This document shows, in pieces, positions 43,228 to 52,503 of a DNA stretch of 64,000 nucleotides (its first letter is position 1; the number at the start of each line of letters is the position of its first letter). The notes under the pieces were generated by a model. The model worked only from the letters and a program-made list of their open reading frames with translations. It searched no databases and was not told the origin of the DNA. A program made the position numbers and the translations under genes. Where the stretch lies: positions 868,001 to 932,000 of the forward strand of contig NZ_CP094824.1 of NCBI RefSeq assembly GCF_025561425.1, in the 5' to 3' direction. The stretch comes from Mammaliicoccus sciuri. Its GTDB lineage: Bacteria; Bacillota; Bacilli; Staphylococcales; Staphylococcaceae.

Positions 43228-43707
43228 ATGTATAAACCAATACCCGAACATAAAATGCCAAAACAGTCTATAAAATATGAGTATGTAAATCATATTATAA
43301 ATGTCATAGTTATCTTAGTTTTGTACAGTATATTTGTATTTTTATGGCATAAATATGATTGGTGGACATTTCTCATTTATATTGTGACACCGATTGCGCT
43401 GTTGATCATTGCGATAGGATTTATAAGTCCGATCATACGACTTAAAAGAACATCTTTTGAAATTGGAGAATGGTATATTGAAGTACAAAGCGGGCTTTAT
43501 TATCAAAAGCGATTTGTACAACCATATGACAGAATACAATATGTAACGATAAAGCACGGACCGATTTCAAGATTGTTTAACATTTACTTTGTCGTTGTTG
43601 TAACAGCAGGTAATTTAGAAGTGTTACCAATGGTCAACCGAGAGATAGCTGACCAAACGAGATTAAATATCATGACTAAGGTTAAAGAGGTGATTGATGA
43701 TGTTTGA
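43228..43707 (+). CDS. Membrane protein with bacterial PH domain (YdbS-like)
   Basis: A 159-residue protein with two transmembrane helices (about residues 26-70) followed by one bPH_2 (DUF304) domain with the family-typical QPYDRIQYVTIKHGPISRLF. ATG 43228 with AGAGGAG upstream. First of three PH-domain genes; overlaps the next by 11 bases. In Bacillus, YdbS/YdbT take part in resistance to bacteriocins; function here is not established. Confidence 0.85.
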   Translation: MYKPIPEHKMPKQSIKYEYVNHIINVIVILVLYSIFVFLWHKYDWWTFLIYIVTPIALLIIAIGFISPIIRLKRTSFEIGEWYIEVQSGLYYQKRFVQPYDRIQYVTIKHGPISRLFNIYFVVVVTAGNLEVLPMVNREIADQTRLNIMTKVKEVIDDV

Positions 43708-45217
43708 TCCTCAAAAATTACATCCAATATCTTATGTTAGTGGCTTTTTAGCCAGTTTAAAAGAAAATGTATTTCCATTAATAATCGCTGTGTTTATTGT
43801 TGTAACACGCGGACTTGATAATTTTTGGGACCTTACATTTCCAATTGTTCTTTTAATTTTTTCACTTATAAGTAGTATTTTTAAAGCAATTAAGATTTAC
43901 AATACACGTTATTGGATTGAGAATGATCAATTGATTATGACTTGGGGTGTCTTTTCAAAAAATCGTAAAGAGTTAAATATTGAAAGGATTCAGTCTGTTG
44001 ATACTTCTCAAAATATTGTACATCAGTTGTTAGGTGGTGTGAGTTTAAGTATTAAAACGCCGAGTGATGGTATTGAATTAGATACGATTACGAAGTCACA
44101 AAATGATAGTCTTTCAAAATATTTAAAAGAAAGAAAATATGCTATTAAAAATAAAGAGCAAAGCGAAGATGAGTTAAACGAGGAACATGGAACGTCGTCT
44201 GATTCTGATCAACATGATGTCATTAATGAAAAAGAAGAAGTCGTGTTCTTTAGATTATCTACTAAAGATTTATTGAAGATGAGTTTTACAAGTGGTGGCA
44301 TTTTGATTGTTTTTGCGGCACTTGGCTCATTACTTGGATTTTTCACGCAAATAATCGATATCGAGGATTACATCAGTCCACTGATTAATCAAGTTGTTAA
44401 TCTAACATTTGTTATCATATCAATCACACTATTATTTATTATATTGAGTTATGTCATTGGATCACTTATTGTATTTATTAAAAATTATAAATATCAATTA
44501 ACATTTGATGGGGAACTTTTAACGGTTAAATATGGTTTGTTAACTGTTCAAAAGCGTACCGTTCCAATTAGAAGAATACAAGCATTAAAAGAAGAAGAAT
44601 CTATATTCAGAAGAGTGATCGGATACACTAAAATATCAGCGATAATTACTTCAGATGGACATTTTGAAAATGGAGAAGATAGTGATGTCGGTACTGTTAC
44701 AATCTTGCCATTTATGAAGAAGAAAGAAGCATATCAATTACTTGAAGATATTATTCCGCAATTTCAGTTTCATTCCGTTAAAAAAGGCTTACCTAAACAA
44801 GGTATTCGTAGAAGAGTGTTCATCCCGACAATTATTTTATTGTTAATTGTGATACCTATTCAAATATATTTATGGTCTTATACTTGGATGATCGGATTAG
44901 TAATATTCTTGGTTATGCTATTTTATGCAAGTATCATTACGTTGAAATCTGGATATAAAATTTATGACGACTCAATCGTCATACTTAATGCAACACCGTT
45001 TGTATATACAACAATTTGGGCGAATAGAAATAAGATATTAACTTTTGAATTACATAAAAATCCAATTATTAAACGTAAAAATATTGCACATTTCACAATT
45101 CAAATAGCATATGGAAATGGTGTGTTGTCTAAAGGATTAAGATTTATTAATAAACAAGATACGTTAAATGTTTATAAATGGTATAAAGATAAAGGAGGTC
45201 ACGTAGATGCTTCCTAG
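43697..45217 (+). CDS. Large membrane protein with repeated bacterial PH domains (YdbT-like)
   Basis: A 506-residue protein with several paired transmembrane segments and three bPH_2 domains, each marked by an RIQ motif (ELNIERIQSVDTSQ, VPIRRIQALKEEE) or a degenerate version. A charged, Ser/Asp-rich linker lies around residues 155-185. RBS AAAGAGG is 6 nt before ATG 43697; ATG 43700 is equally possible. Overlaps its neighbours by about 11 bases on both sides, so the three genes are translationally coupled. Confidence 0.85.
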   Translation: MMFDPQKLHPISYVSGFLASLKENVFPLIIAVFIVVTRGLDNFWDLTFPIVLLIFSLISSIFKAIKIYNTRYWIENDQLIMTWGVFSKNRKELNIERIQSVDTSQNIVHQLLGGVSLSIKTPSDGIELDTITKSQNDSLSKYLKERKYAIKNKEQSEDELNEEHGTSSDSDQHDVINEKEEVVFFRLSTKDLLKMSFTSGGILIVFAALGSLLGFFTQIIDIEDYISPLINQVVNLTFVIISITLLFIILSYVIGSLIVFIKNYKYQLTFDGELLTVKYGLLTVQKRTVPIRRIQALKEEESIFRRVIGYTKISAIITSDGHFENGEDSDVGTVTILPFMKKKEAYQLLEDIIPQFQFHSVKKGLPKQGIRRRVFIPTIILLLIVIPIQIYLWSYTWMIGLVIFLVMLFYASIITLKSGYKIYDDSIVILNATPFVYTTIWANRNKILTFELHKNPIIKRKNIAHFTIQIAYGNGVLSKGLRFINKQDTLNVYKWYKDKGGHVDAS

Positions 45218-45671
45218 ATATAGAATGGATAAAAAGGGAATGGTCGTTGAACGTATTGGATCGCTCATTACAATTTCAATACTCATCATTATATTAATCG
45301 TCATGGCAGTAATTTTTAATTTATGGTGGACGACAGCTTCAAAATGGTTTCTGCTTATTCCAGTAGTGCTCATCTTGGTAATAGCTATATATGGTTTAAT
45401 CATCCAGCCTTATTACATGTATAGAAATTTCAGATATGAAATAAATGATGATGAAATAAACATTAAATCAGGTGTTTTTATGATTAGAGAAACAACGATA
45501 CCTATGGGTAGAATTCAAAATGTTGATTTATATGAAGGATTCATAATGAGAAAGTTTAACCTGGCTAATATTACATTGTCTACAGCTGGAGGGAATCGAA
45601 CGATTCAATATTTAAATAAAGAAAAAGCCAATCGTATTAAACACACGATACAAAATAGAATTGAAAAATGA
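45207..45671 (+). CDS. Membrane protein with bacterial PH domain
   Basis: A 154-residue protein with two transmembrane helices (about residues 20-70) and one bPH_2 domain including TIPMGRIQNVDLYEG. AAAGGAGG precedes the ATG. Third of the PH-domain genes. The set probably forms one membrane complex (inferred from overlaps and shared domains). Confidence 0.85.
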   Translation: MLPRYRMDKKGMVVERIGSLITISILIIILIVMAVIFNLWWTTASKWFLLIPVVLILVIAIYGLIIQPYYMYRNFRYEINDDEINIKSGVFMIRETTIPMGRIQNVDLYEGFIMRKFNLANITLSTAGGNRTIQYLNKEKANRIKHTIQNRIEK

Positions 45672-45701
45672 TTTTAATCAGTGAAAATGAAGGTGTTAAC
45701 G

Positions 45702-46064
45702 ATGATTCAAGGTGTCGGTATAGATTTAGTCGAAATAGAACGTATACAAGATTGGTATACGAAACGACCAGAAATGGTTAATAAAATTTTAACAAAAGAT
45801 GAAATAAATATTTTTAGCAAAATTAAATTAGAATCGAGAAAAATCGAATTTATCGCTGGTAGATTTGCTGTGAAGGAAGCATTTAGTAAAGCGATGGGTA
45901 CTGGTATTGGTAAAAAATACGGCTTTCATTCGATTAATTGTTTACCAGATGAAAATGGAAAACCAGAAATTATATGTGAAGGGTATCGTGTTCATCCGTC
46001 CATTACACACACAAAACATTATGCAGAAGCCATTGTGATTATAGAAAATATTAAGCAAGATTGA
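45702..46064 (+). CDS. acpS: Holo-ACP synthase
   Basis: Transfers phosphopantetheine from CoA to acyl carrier protein. It has 120 residues with the metal-binding IDLVEIERI and RFAVKEAFSKAMGTG motifs. ATG 45702 with GAAGGTG upstream is preferred to the in-frame ATG at 45681. Followed after 47 bases by alr, as in Bacillus and staphylococci. Confidence 0.96.
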   Translation: MIQGVGIDLVEIERIQDWYTKRPEMVNKILTKDEINIFSKIKLESRKIEFIAGRFAVKEAFSKAMGTGIGKKYGFHSINCLPDENGKPEIICEGYRVHPSITHTKHYAEAIVIIENIKQD

Positions 46065-46111
46065 TTTCTATATGATAAAATACAAATATTATAAGAGGAG
46101 GTGCCTTGCTG

Positions 46112-47260
46112 TTGTCCGAAAAATATTATAGGCCAACTTATATCAACGTCGATTTAAAGGCAATACTAGAAAATTATCAAGCAGTAGGAAGACTTCATCC
46201 AAATAAGAAGATTATGGCAGTCGTTAAGGCAAATGGGTACGGATTAGGAAGTGTACCAATTGCGACTTACTTAATGAATGAAGGTGTAGACTTCTTTGCA
46301 GTTGCGACATTAGATGAAGCAATTGAATTAAGAATGCATGGTATTAAAGCCAAAATATTAGTTCTCGGCGTTATTAATACTAAAGATATTAATAAAGCTG
46401 TTCAACATAGAGTTGCATTAACCGTTCCATCAGAACAATGGTTAGATGATGCAATAGAATCAATAGATGATGATTCTGATAAACCTTTATGGATGCACGT
46501 AAAAATAGATACAGGCATGGGTAGAATTGGATTAAAAGATATTGAAACTTACCAACATGTCGTTCATAAAATAGAACAGCATGAACGCCTTATATTTGAA
46601 GGTGTGTATACGCACTTTGCTTCTGCAGACGAACCAAATGATTTCTCTAAAAAGCAATATGAATTATTTGAAGAATTTGTAGAGTCTTCTCAAACACCTG
46701 AATATATACATGCTCAAAATTCAGCAGGTGCCTTAAGATATGATGCTTCTATTTGTACAGCTGTTAGATTTGGTATTTCATTATATGGATATTATCCATC
46801 AAAATATATTCAAGAAATTTCTAATTTAAAATTAAAGCCTTCTGCACAATTAATAACAGAAGTCGTTCAAACAAAATATTTAGAACCAGGCGAAACAGTG
46901 AGTTATGGTGCAACATTTACTGCTGGTGAACGTATTAAAGTGGCCACATTACCAATAGGTTATGCAGATGGTTACTTAAGAAAGATGCAAGATACACTTG
47001 TGAATGTAAATGGTGTGAATTGTCCCGTCATAGGTAGAGTATGTATGGATCAAACGATGATTAAAGTACCAGATGATGTTCAAACAGGTGATAAAGTCAT
47101 TCTCATGGATAATGATGTTGATTCAGAACAATCAGCAGAAAAGATTGCTGAAGCACAAGATACCATTAATTATGAAGTACTTTGCAACTTGAAAAAGAGA
47201 TTACCACGTATCTATCATGATGGTGAAAATATTGAAATTACGAACGAATTATTAAAATAG
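46112..47260 (+). CDS. alr: Alanine racemase
   Basis: PLP enzyme interconverting L- and D-alanine for the wall. It has 382 residues; PLP lysine in [12 protein letters not shown], catalytic tyrosine in VSYGATF, and RVCMDQ. The start is TTG 46112 ([14 protein letters not shown]), which fits the family N-terminus; TTG 46106 is closer to the GAGGAGGTG RBS and is possible. Last housekeeping gene before mazE. Confidence 0.96.
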   Translation: MSEKYYRPTYINVDLKAILENYQAVGRLHPNKKIMAVVKANGYGLGSVPIATYLMNEGVDFFAVATLDEAIELRMHGIKAKILVLGVINTKDINKAVQHRVALTVPSEQWLDDAIESIDDDSDKPLWMHVKIDTGMGRIGLKDIETYQHVVHKIEQHERLIFEGVYTHFASADEPNDFSKKQYELFEEFVESSQTPEYIHAQNSAGALRYDASICTAVRFGISLYGYYPSKYIQEISNLKLKPSAQLITEVVQTKYLEPGETVSYGATFTAGERIKVATLPIGYADGYLRKMQDTLVNVNGVNCPVIGRVCMDQTMIKVPDDVQTGDKVILMDNDVDSEQSAEKIAEAQDTINYEVLCNLKKRLPRIYHDGENIEITNELLK

Positions 47261-47344
47261 CATAGTCAAATAGAGTTACATTTGTTATGATATTAATAAC
47301 TTAATCAACAAAATTTACATTTATTTTATCAGGAGGTATTTGTT

Positions 47345-47512
47345 ATGACATCTTTAACGCAAAATCGTACACAAAGTTTAGAACAAACACTGAAAGAAGG
47401 CTACCGTTCAATGGCCGATTTAAATCTCTCCCTTGCATCTGAAGCATACTATAGTGAATGTGAAGCTTGTGATTCAAATGAATCGCATTTAGCCTCTCAG
47501 CAAGGTGAATAA
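47345..47512 (+). CDS. mazE: Antitoxin MazE
   Basis: A 55-residue staphylococcal-type MazE, recognised from the [21 protein letters not shown] segment and the ECEACDSNE region near the C-terminus. It should bind and neutralise MazF. AGGAGG precedes the ATG, and the stop codon is followed immediately by the mazF start. Confidence 0.93.
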   Translation: MTSLTQNRTQSLEQTLKEGYRSMADLNLSLASEAYYSECEACDSNESHLASQQGE

Positions 47513-47884
47513 ATGAGAAGAGGAGATGTATATCTCGCAGATCTTTCACCAGTTACAGGTTCTGAACAAGGGGGAACAAGACCAGTCGTAATTATCCAGA
47601 ATGATACAGGTAATCGATATAGCCCGACTGTGATTGTTGCAGCAATTACTGGTAAGATAAATAAAGCCAAAATTCCCACTCATGTAGAAATTGAGGCAGC
47701 GAAATATAAATTAGACAGAGATTCCGTAATTTTGCTTGAACAAATCAGAACTATTGATAAAAAACGCTTGAAAGAAAAATTAACATATTTATCTGATGCA
47801 AAGATGAAAGAGGTTGATACTGCTATTGCCATCAGCCTCAATCTAACTTTGCAACAAAAATTTGATACATTAGGTAATACATAA
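47513..47884 (+). CDS. mazF: mRNA interferase MazF
   Basis: A 123-residue PemK/MazF endoribonuclease. [20 protein letters not shown] at the N-terminus and RPVVIIQND, with [13 protein letters not shown] later, are typical. Staphylococcal MazF cuts UACAU sites. It is coupled to mazE with no gap. A terminator hairpin after it partly separates it from the sigB operon. Confidence 0.96.
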   Translation: MRRGDVYLADLSPVTGSEQGGTRPVVIIQNDTGNRYSPTVIVAAITGKINKAKIPTHVEIEAAKYKLDRDSVILLEQIRTIDKKRLKEKLTYLSDAKMKEVDTAIAISLNLTLQQKFDTLGNT

Positions 47885-47928
47885 TGAAATTGTTTTAAAA
47901 GAATCAATATTACTTTAAAACGTCTTCC

Positions 47929-47955
47929 GCTTTAGGATTAACCTAAAGCTTTTTT
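47929..47955 (+). terminator. Terminator between mazF and rsbU
   Basis: GCTTTAGG pairs with CCTAAAGC, loop ATTAA, followed by TTTTTT. It should reduce or stop read-through from mazEF into rsbU. Confidence 0.85.
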
Positions 47956-47980
47956 AGTATATTTGAAACGAGGTGACTTC

Positions 47981-48985
47981 GTGTCAGAACAAAAGAAACA
48001 ACAGTATCTTCAATTATTACTTGATTATGTTCAAACAAATGATGACGAAATTTTATCATCTTGCCAAACATTTTCAACTGAGGCCATTGAAGATAATGTT
48101 TCACCAGAGGAGATAGTACAATTACATGTAAATATTATGGAACAGGAACAAGAACTGACTAAAGAACAAATCATTCGTTCATTTGATGTTCTTTTAGAAG
48201 TCATGATTGGCTATGGCTTTACATACCGTGATTATAAGAAGTTATTAAATAAGATTAAAATTCATGATAAAGAAATGGAAGTTGCGTCTAGTTTGCAACA
48301 AACGATGCTAAAGCCTCAAGTCCCTCAATTTGATAGTATTCAAATTGGGGCAATTTCTGTTCCAGCAGAAAAAGTAAGCGGAGATTATTTTAATTTAATT
48401 GATCATAATGATGGCACAATGAGTTTTGCAGTAGCAGATGTTATCGGTAAAGGTATACCGGCAGCATTAGCGATGAGTATGATTAAATTTGGCATGGATT
48501 CATACGGTCATTCTCAATTACCAAGTGACGGTTTGAAACGTTTGAATCGAGTTGTAGAAAAGAACGTTAATCAAAATATGTTTGTAACAATGTTTTATGG
48601 TCTATATGAAGAAATAAATAATATGCTTTATTATAGTTCTGCAGGTCACGAACCAGGGTACATATATAGAAGTCAGACTGGAGAATTTGAAGAAATGTCT
48701 GAACGAGGCATTGTACTTGGAGTTAATAAACATACACGTTATAAGCAGAGTGAAATAAAAATAGAATTACAAGATATGATTATCGTGTTTACTGACGGTG
48801 TAACAGAACTGCGCAATCAGCAAAATGAATTTATCAAAACGACAGATTTATTAAGTATGATTGATGAGTACAAACAACTGCATCCGCAAGACATTGTTCA
48901 AATCTTATATGAAGAACTAGTTAAACTACAGAATCCAAATAAAAGAGATGATTTAACGATATTAATTGTTAAAAGAGTTAAATAG
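47981..48985 (+). CDS. rsbU: PP2C-type phosphatase RsbU, sigma-B activator
   Basis: Dephosphorylates RsbV, which frees sigma B. It has 334 residues: an N-terminal helical RsbT-interaction-type domain (about 1-85) and a SpoIIE/PP2C phosphatase domain with SGDYFNLIDHNDGTMSFAVAD and the metal Asp in IVFTDGVTE. GTG start at 47981 with CGAGGTG upstream. No RsbR, RsbS or RsbT stressosome genes are present, as in staphylococci. Confidence 0.93.
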   Translation: MSEQKKQQYLQLLLDYVQTNDDEILSSCQTFSTEAIEDNVSPEEIVQLHVNIMEQEQELTKEQIIRSFDVLLEVMIGYGFTYRDYKKLLNKIKIHDKEMEVASSLQQTMLKPQVPQFDSIQIGAISVPAEKVSGDYFNLIDHNDGTMSFAVADVIGKGIPAALAMSMIKFGMDSYGHSQLPSDGLKRLNRVVEKNVNQNMFVTMFYGLYEEINNMLYYSSAGHEPGYIYRSQTGEFEEMSERGIVLGVNKHTRYKQSEIKIELQDMIIVFTDGVTELRNQQNEFIKTTDLLSMIDEYKQLHPQDIVQILYEELVKLQNPNKRDDLTILIVKRVK

Positions 48986-49020
48986 GTGTAAGTTAAAAAT
49001 ATTTAAGATGTGTTAAATAA

Positions 49021-49045
49021 GATTAAACATTTTAAAAACGGGTAA
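49021..49045 (+). promoter_or_regulatory. Predicted sigma-B promoter of rsbV-rsbW-sigB
   Basis: GATTAA (49021-49026), a 13-bp spacer and GGGTAA (49040-49045), against the sigma-B consensus GTTTAA-N12-15-GGGTAT. It lies 45 bp before rsbV, the place of the autoregulated promoter in S. aureus. Confidence 0.65.
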
Positions 49046-49089
49046 AAATAAATGATGAAAGTCTAATACATTTAGGGGTGTAACAAGGA

Positions 49090-49413
49090 ATGAATCTTAA
49101 CATTGAAACTACTGAACATGAAAATTACTATGAAATTAAAGTTGGCGGAGAATTGGATGTGTACACTGCGCCTCAACTTCAAGACGTATTACAACCGATT
49201 AGACAAAAAGGAACACATGATATACATGTTAATTTGGAGAACGTAAGTTATATGGATTCTACTGGTTTAGGTTTGTTTGTTGGCACATTAAAATCACTCA
49301 ATGAACATGATAAATCACTATATGTGCTTGGTGTATCTGATAGAATTGAGAGATTATTTGATATTACGGGTCTTAAAGAATTAATGCATGTCAACAAAGG
49401 AACGGAGGTATAA
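49090..49413 (+). CDS. rsbV: Anti-anti-sigma factor RsbV
   Basis: A 107-residue STAS-domain protein that, when unphosphorylated, binds RsbW and frees sigma B. The phosphorylation site is Ser57 in [10 protein letters not shown]. It is followed after 4 bases by rsbW. Confidence 0.96.
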   Translation: MNLNIETTEHENYYEIKVGGELDVYTAPQLQDVLQPIRQKGTHDIHVNLENVSYMDSTGLGLFVGTLKSLNEHDKSLYVLGVSDRIERLFDITGLKELMHVNKGTEV

Positions 49414-49417
49414 TGAG

Positions 49418-49894
49418 ATGACATCTAACTATGATTATATAGAGATGAGATTCCCTGCAGCTCCAGAATATGTTGGACTTGTCAGATTAACATTATCTGG
49501 CGTGTTTAATAGAGCTGGTGCTTCATATGAAGATATTGAAGATTCAAAAATTGCAGTGTCAGAAGCGGTAACAAATGCAGTGAAACACGCATATAGTGAT
49601 AAAGTTGAAGGTGAAATATTAATAGGTTACCTTGTATTTGAAGATAAAATAGAAATCATTGTATCAGATTCAGGTAAAAGCTTTAATTATGAAGAAGCTA
49701 AAAAAGTGCTTGGACCATACCAAGAAAGTGATAATATCAATTTCTTGAGACAAGGTGGATTAGGACTATTTCTTATTGAGTCATTAATGGATGAAGTAAG
49801 TGTCCAAAAAGATGCTGGTGTTACAATAAGTATGACAAAGTATTTATCTAAAGAGCAGGTGCAAACACATGACGGAAGAGTCCAAAGTTTATAA
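49418..49894 (+). CDS. rsbW: Anti-sigma-B factor and kinase RsbW
   Basis: A 158-residue GHKL kinase that binds sigma B and phosphorylates RsbV. The N-box [12 protein letters not shown], the DSGKSF G1-type motif and [15 protein letters not shown] are clear. ATG 49418 with GGAGG upstream. It overlaps sigB by 26 bases, coupling anti-sigma and sigma production. Confidence 0.96.
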   Translation: MTSNYDYIEMRFPAAPEYVGLVRLTLSGVFNRAGASYEDIEDSKIAVSEAVTNAVKHAYSDKVEGEILIGYLVFEDKIEIIVSDSGKSFNYEEAKKVLGPYQESDNINFLRQGGLGLFLIESLMDEVSVQKDAGVTISMTKYLSKEQVQTHDGRVQSL

Positions 49895-50639
49895 TGAAGT
49901 TTCTCCAGAAGACATTAATGCTTGGATAGCAGATTACCAAGAAAATGATAATAGTGAAGCTCAAGAAAAGCTAGTATTACATTATCAAAAATTAGTAGAA
50001 TCTTTAGCATATAAATATTCCAAAGGCCAAGCACATCATGAAGATCTTGTTCAAGTTGGTATGGTTGGTTTATTAGGTGCTATAAAAAGATTCGATGTTT
50101 CATTTGAAAGAAAGTTTGAAGCATTTTTAATTCCAACTGTAATTGGTGAGATAAAGAGATATTTAAGAGATAAAACTTGGAGTGTACATGTACCTAGACG
50201 TATTAAAGAGATTGGTCCTAAAATAAAAAAGGCAAATGAAGAATTGACCAATGAATTGGGAAGGTCACCTAAAATTATTGAAATTGCAAATAGACTAGAA
50301 GTGACAGAAGAAGATGTCCTAGAAGCAATGGAAATGGGTCAAAGTTATAATGCCTTAAGTGTTGACTATTCTATCGAAGCGGATAAAGACGGATCGACCG
50401 TTACGTTGTTGGATATTATGGGAGAATCAGAAGAAGGTTATGATTTAACTGAAAAAAGAATGATATTAGAAAAAATTCTGCCTATTTTAACGGATAGAGA
50501 AAGAGAAATAATTCAATACACCTTTATTTCGGGCTTAAGTCAAAAAGAGACCGGAGAAAAAATAGGTCTCAGTCAAATGCATGTTTCAAGACTTCAAAGA
50601 ACAGCAATAAAGAAATTAAAAGAAGCTGCAATGAAATAA
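49869..50639 (+). CDS. sigB: RNA polymerase sigma factor SigB
   Basis: General-stress sigma factor, 256 residues, with regions 2 ([21 protein letters not shown]), 3 ([18 protein letters not shown]) and 4 ([20 protein letters not shown]). Highly similar to S. aureus SigB. It starts inside rsbW. A repeat-type terminator follows, and IS110 copy 2 is inserted into the T-run of this terminator. Confidence 0.97.
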   Translation: MTEESKVYNEVSPEDINAWIADYQENDNSEAQEKLVLHYQKLVESLAYKYSKGQAHHEDLVQVGMVGLLGAIKRFDVSFERKFEAFLIPTVIGEIKRYLRDKTWSVHVPRRIKEIGPKIKKANEELTNELGRSPKIIEIANRLEVTEEDVLEAMEMGQSYNALSVDYSIEADKDGSTVTLLDIMGESEEGYDLTEKRMILEKILPILTDREREIIQYTFISGLSQKETGEKIGLSQMHVSRLQRTAIKKLKEAAMK

Positions 50640-50655
50640 ATAATATATTTGAAGG

Positions 50656-50689
50656 AGGCTGGGACATAATGTAATGTCTCAGTCTTTTT
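50656..50689 (+). terminator. Terminator of sigB (CTGGGACAT repeat type), IS target
   Basis: CTGGGACAT and ATGTCTCAG form the stem around AATGTA, followed by TCTTTTT. The IS boundary is at the T-run (50685-50689). Confidence 0.85.
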
Positions 50690-50698
50690 CCTACGATT

Positions 50699-50704
50699 TG
50701 TCAA
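50699..50704 (-). promoter_or_regulatory. Outward -35 box at the right end of IS copy 2
   Basis: TTGACA on the minus strand, the same place as in copy 1; potential half of a junction promoter in the circular form. Confidence 0.5.
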
Positions 50705-50802
50705 CTACTACGTAGTAAAAAATATTTAAAATTGGCATCACTAAATAAGCCTTTATTATTTAATAATTTTTTCAATATGTTATGATTTATTTGAATAGAT
50801 TA

Positions 50803-52011
50803 TCAGTGTGGAGACAAGTGATAATCATATTCTTTATTATTTATAACTAGATAATGAATGGTTTTAAGTAGCTTGTTAACGCAAGCTATTGAAGCAGTCT
50901 TGTGGCCTTTGCCATTAGGCTGCTTTTTTAATTTGTAATAATAGTCGATAATATGATTTTTAAATAACCTTTGACCCAACAGGAAATTTTTAATGATTAA
51001 GTAAAATAATGATCTAGCATGTTTGTTTCCACGTTTGTTTATTTTATCTTTAAAATGCGTTTTACCAGACTGATATCTTTTTATATCAATGCCTACATAT
51101 GCATTCAATTGTTTATGAGAATCAAAGGATTTGATGTCACCTAATTCGCCAATAATCATTATGGCTGTTAAATCACCAATGCCAGGAATAGATTTAATTA
51201 TTTTAAATTCTTCGAATTCCTCAGCTAACACTAATAACCTTTGTTTTATAGAAGCATGCCGTTTCATTAGATTTAATAAATCTTCAATCACATAAATTAA
51301 TTTATCTGTTAAAAATGAATCTTTAGAAACAGAAGGATAACTGACCATAGAGAACTCTACGAGTTTTTTTGCATATTGTGCTTTCTTTTTCTCTGATAGA
51401 TTTTTTTCTGTACAACTATTAATTGTATTTTTTAGTTCTTCAATTTCATTAGAATCAACAAAGTCAGGATGTGGGAACTTACTAGCTACTTGTAAAGCCA
51501 ATTTTGAATATCTATCCTTAAATAGGTTTTGTAATTCTGGAAAAGTCATATCTAGTAACTGAATCAATTGGTTTTTTAAGTAATTTTGTTGATTGTTAAT
51601 TTCTTCATAGTATCTTGTCAGTTCTCTCAGTTTTACGTATTTTTCTTCCATTAAATTTCTAGAAGGTTTTTTATTTATATTTTTAGCTAAAACGGCAAGT
51701 TTATGTGCATCAGATTTATCTGTTTTCCAATTTCTTAAAGAATTAGTTAGTAATTTTGCCTCAAGAGGGTTAATTACACAAAATGAAATGTTGTTAACTG
51801 TACAGAATTTCTCTAACACTTTTGAATATATACCAGTAGCTTCAAATAAAAAATATACTCCTGCGAAATCCTTTATATATTTGTTTAGTGACTCAAAACC
51901 ATTATTATCGTGGGTAATTTCAAATTCTTTAACAAATTCATTGTTTGAATAATGTGCAATAAAACTCTTTCCTTTTCCAACATCTATACCAAAATATTCG
52001 ATAAAAATCAC
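50803..52011 (-). CDS. IS110-family transposase (copy 2)
   Basis: A 402-residue DEDD recombinase like copy 1, with GIDVGK, LFEATGIY, DKSDAHKLA and RYQSGKTHFKDK. This copy keeps the helix-hairpin-helix motif IPGIG that is ILGIG in copy 1, so it is the better candidate for an active enzyme. The frame is open upstream to 52047, but conservation with copy 1 begins near the GTG at 52011, which overlaps AGGAG; ATC three codons later is an alternative start. Confidence 0.93.
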   Translation of the reverse strand: MIFIEYFGIDVGKGKSFIAHYSNNEFVKEFEITHDNNGFESLNKYIKDFAGVYFLFEATGIYSKVLEKFCTVNNISFCVINPLEAKLLTNSLRNWKTDKSDAHKLAVLAKNINKKPSRNLMEEKYVKLRELTRYYEEINNQQNYLKNQLIQLLDMTFPELQNLFKDRYSKLALQVASKFPHPDFVDSNEIEELKNTINSCTEKNLSEKKKAQYAKKLVEFSMVSYPSVSKDSFLTDKLIYVIEDLLNLMKRHASIKQRLLVLAEEFEEFKIIKSIPGIGDLTAIMIIGELGDIKSFDSHKQLNAYVGIDIKRYQSGKTHFKDKINKRGNKHARSLFYLIIKNFLLGQRLFKNHIIDYYYKLKKQPNGKGHKTASIACVNKLLKTIHYLVINNKEYDYHLSPH

Positions 52012-52072
52012 TCCTAAGTTATTAAATTTAAGAAGCTTTAACTTCACTTAGCCTTACTTAGTTCATTTTCCT

Positions 52073-52239
52073 GTACACGATCTCAAGGGACCCAACATAC
52101 TAAAATCGAATTCATAAGGAGAGTGAAGTTCTCCAGTTTTTATTACGGATTCTTTGACCCTAAAATCTATTCGGAGTACTTCTCTCTTCTACTATTTCAT
52201 ATTCTTAAAATAAGTACCAACGGTATGAAAAAGAATATG
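52073..52239 (-). ncRNA. Candidate bridge RNA of IS110 copy 2
   Basis: Same two-loop architecture as copy 1. The first loop (52198-52239) has stem CATATTCTT/AAGAATATG, apical TACC-GTT-GGTA, and internal strands TTTCA and CTTATTTT, which differ from copy 1. The second loop (52073-52179) is identical to copy 1 in the strands that match the element ends (CCGTAATAAAAA and TTAGTATGTT) and differs only in a short stretch after them. Inferred. Confidence 0.68.
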
Positions 52240-52240
52240 A

Positions 52241-52284
52241 AAAAAGTAGCGAAGTTCATCTACCGTCGTAGATTACTTCGCTAC
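52241..52284 (-). terminator. Strong hairpin at the left end of IS copy 2
   Basis: GTAGCGAAG/CTTCGCTAC stem with an inner ATCTAC/GTAGAT stem and a T-run on the minus strand, as in copy 1. Confidence 0.8.
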
Positions 52285-52302
52285 TAATCTTAGTATGTTT
52301 TA

Positions 52303-52503
52303 GTATCTTGGCAGTAGCTGACTGAACCCGAAATGCGCTTGTAACAAGCTTTTTTTCAACTCTAGTCATCCTTGCCGGGGCGGGACTACGAAATTTTTTT
52401 ATACAAATCAGATTTCTGTCCCGCTCCCTTCTTATTTCAAAATCAAAAATGGTTATATTCTATTTATGTTAAAATAAAATATAACTATTTTTAGGAGGCA
52501 ATT
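52303..52503. repeat. Intergenic repeat of staphylococcal type before tex
   Basis: No gene. It contains a short hairpin GCTTG/CAAGC with a T-run (52337-52356) and a larger one, GCGGGACTACGAAAT with ATTTCTGTCCCGC (52380-52424), whose GGGACAGAAAT core on the minus strand is a widespread staphylococcal intergenic repeat. The tex promoter should lie in the last 60 bp. Confidence 0.6.

Larger units (their letters stand above)
50685..52302 (-). mobile_element. IS110-family insertion sequence, copy 2
   Basis: Nearly identical to copy 1 (26468-28083), on the minus strand, about 1.6 kb. The left end (TAAAACATACTAAG on the minus strand) is at 52302 and the right end at the T-run 50685-50689. It is inserted between the sigB terminator and an intergenic repeat. 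The copies have about 95% identical transposases, so this is not a very recent duplication. Confidence 0.88.
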
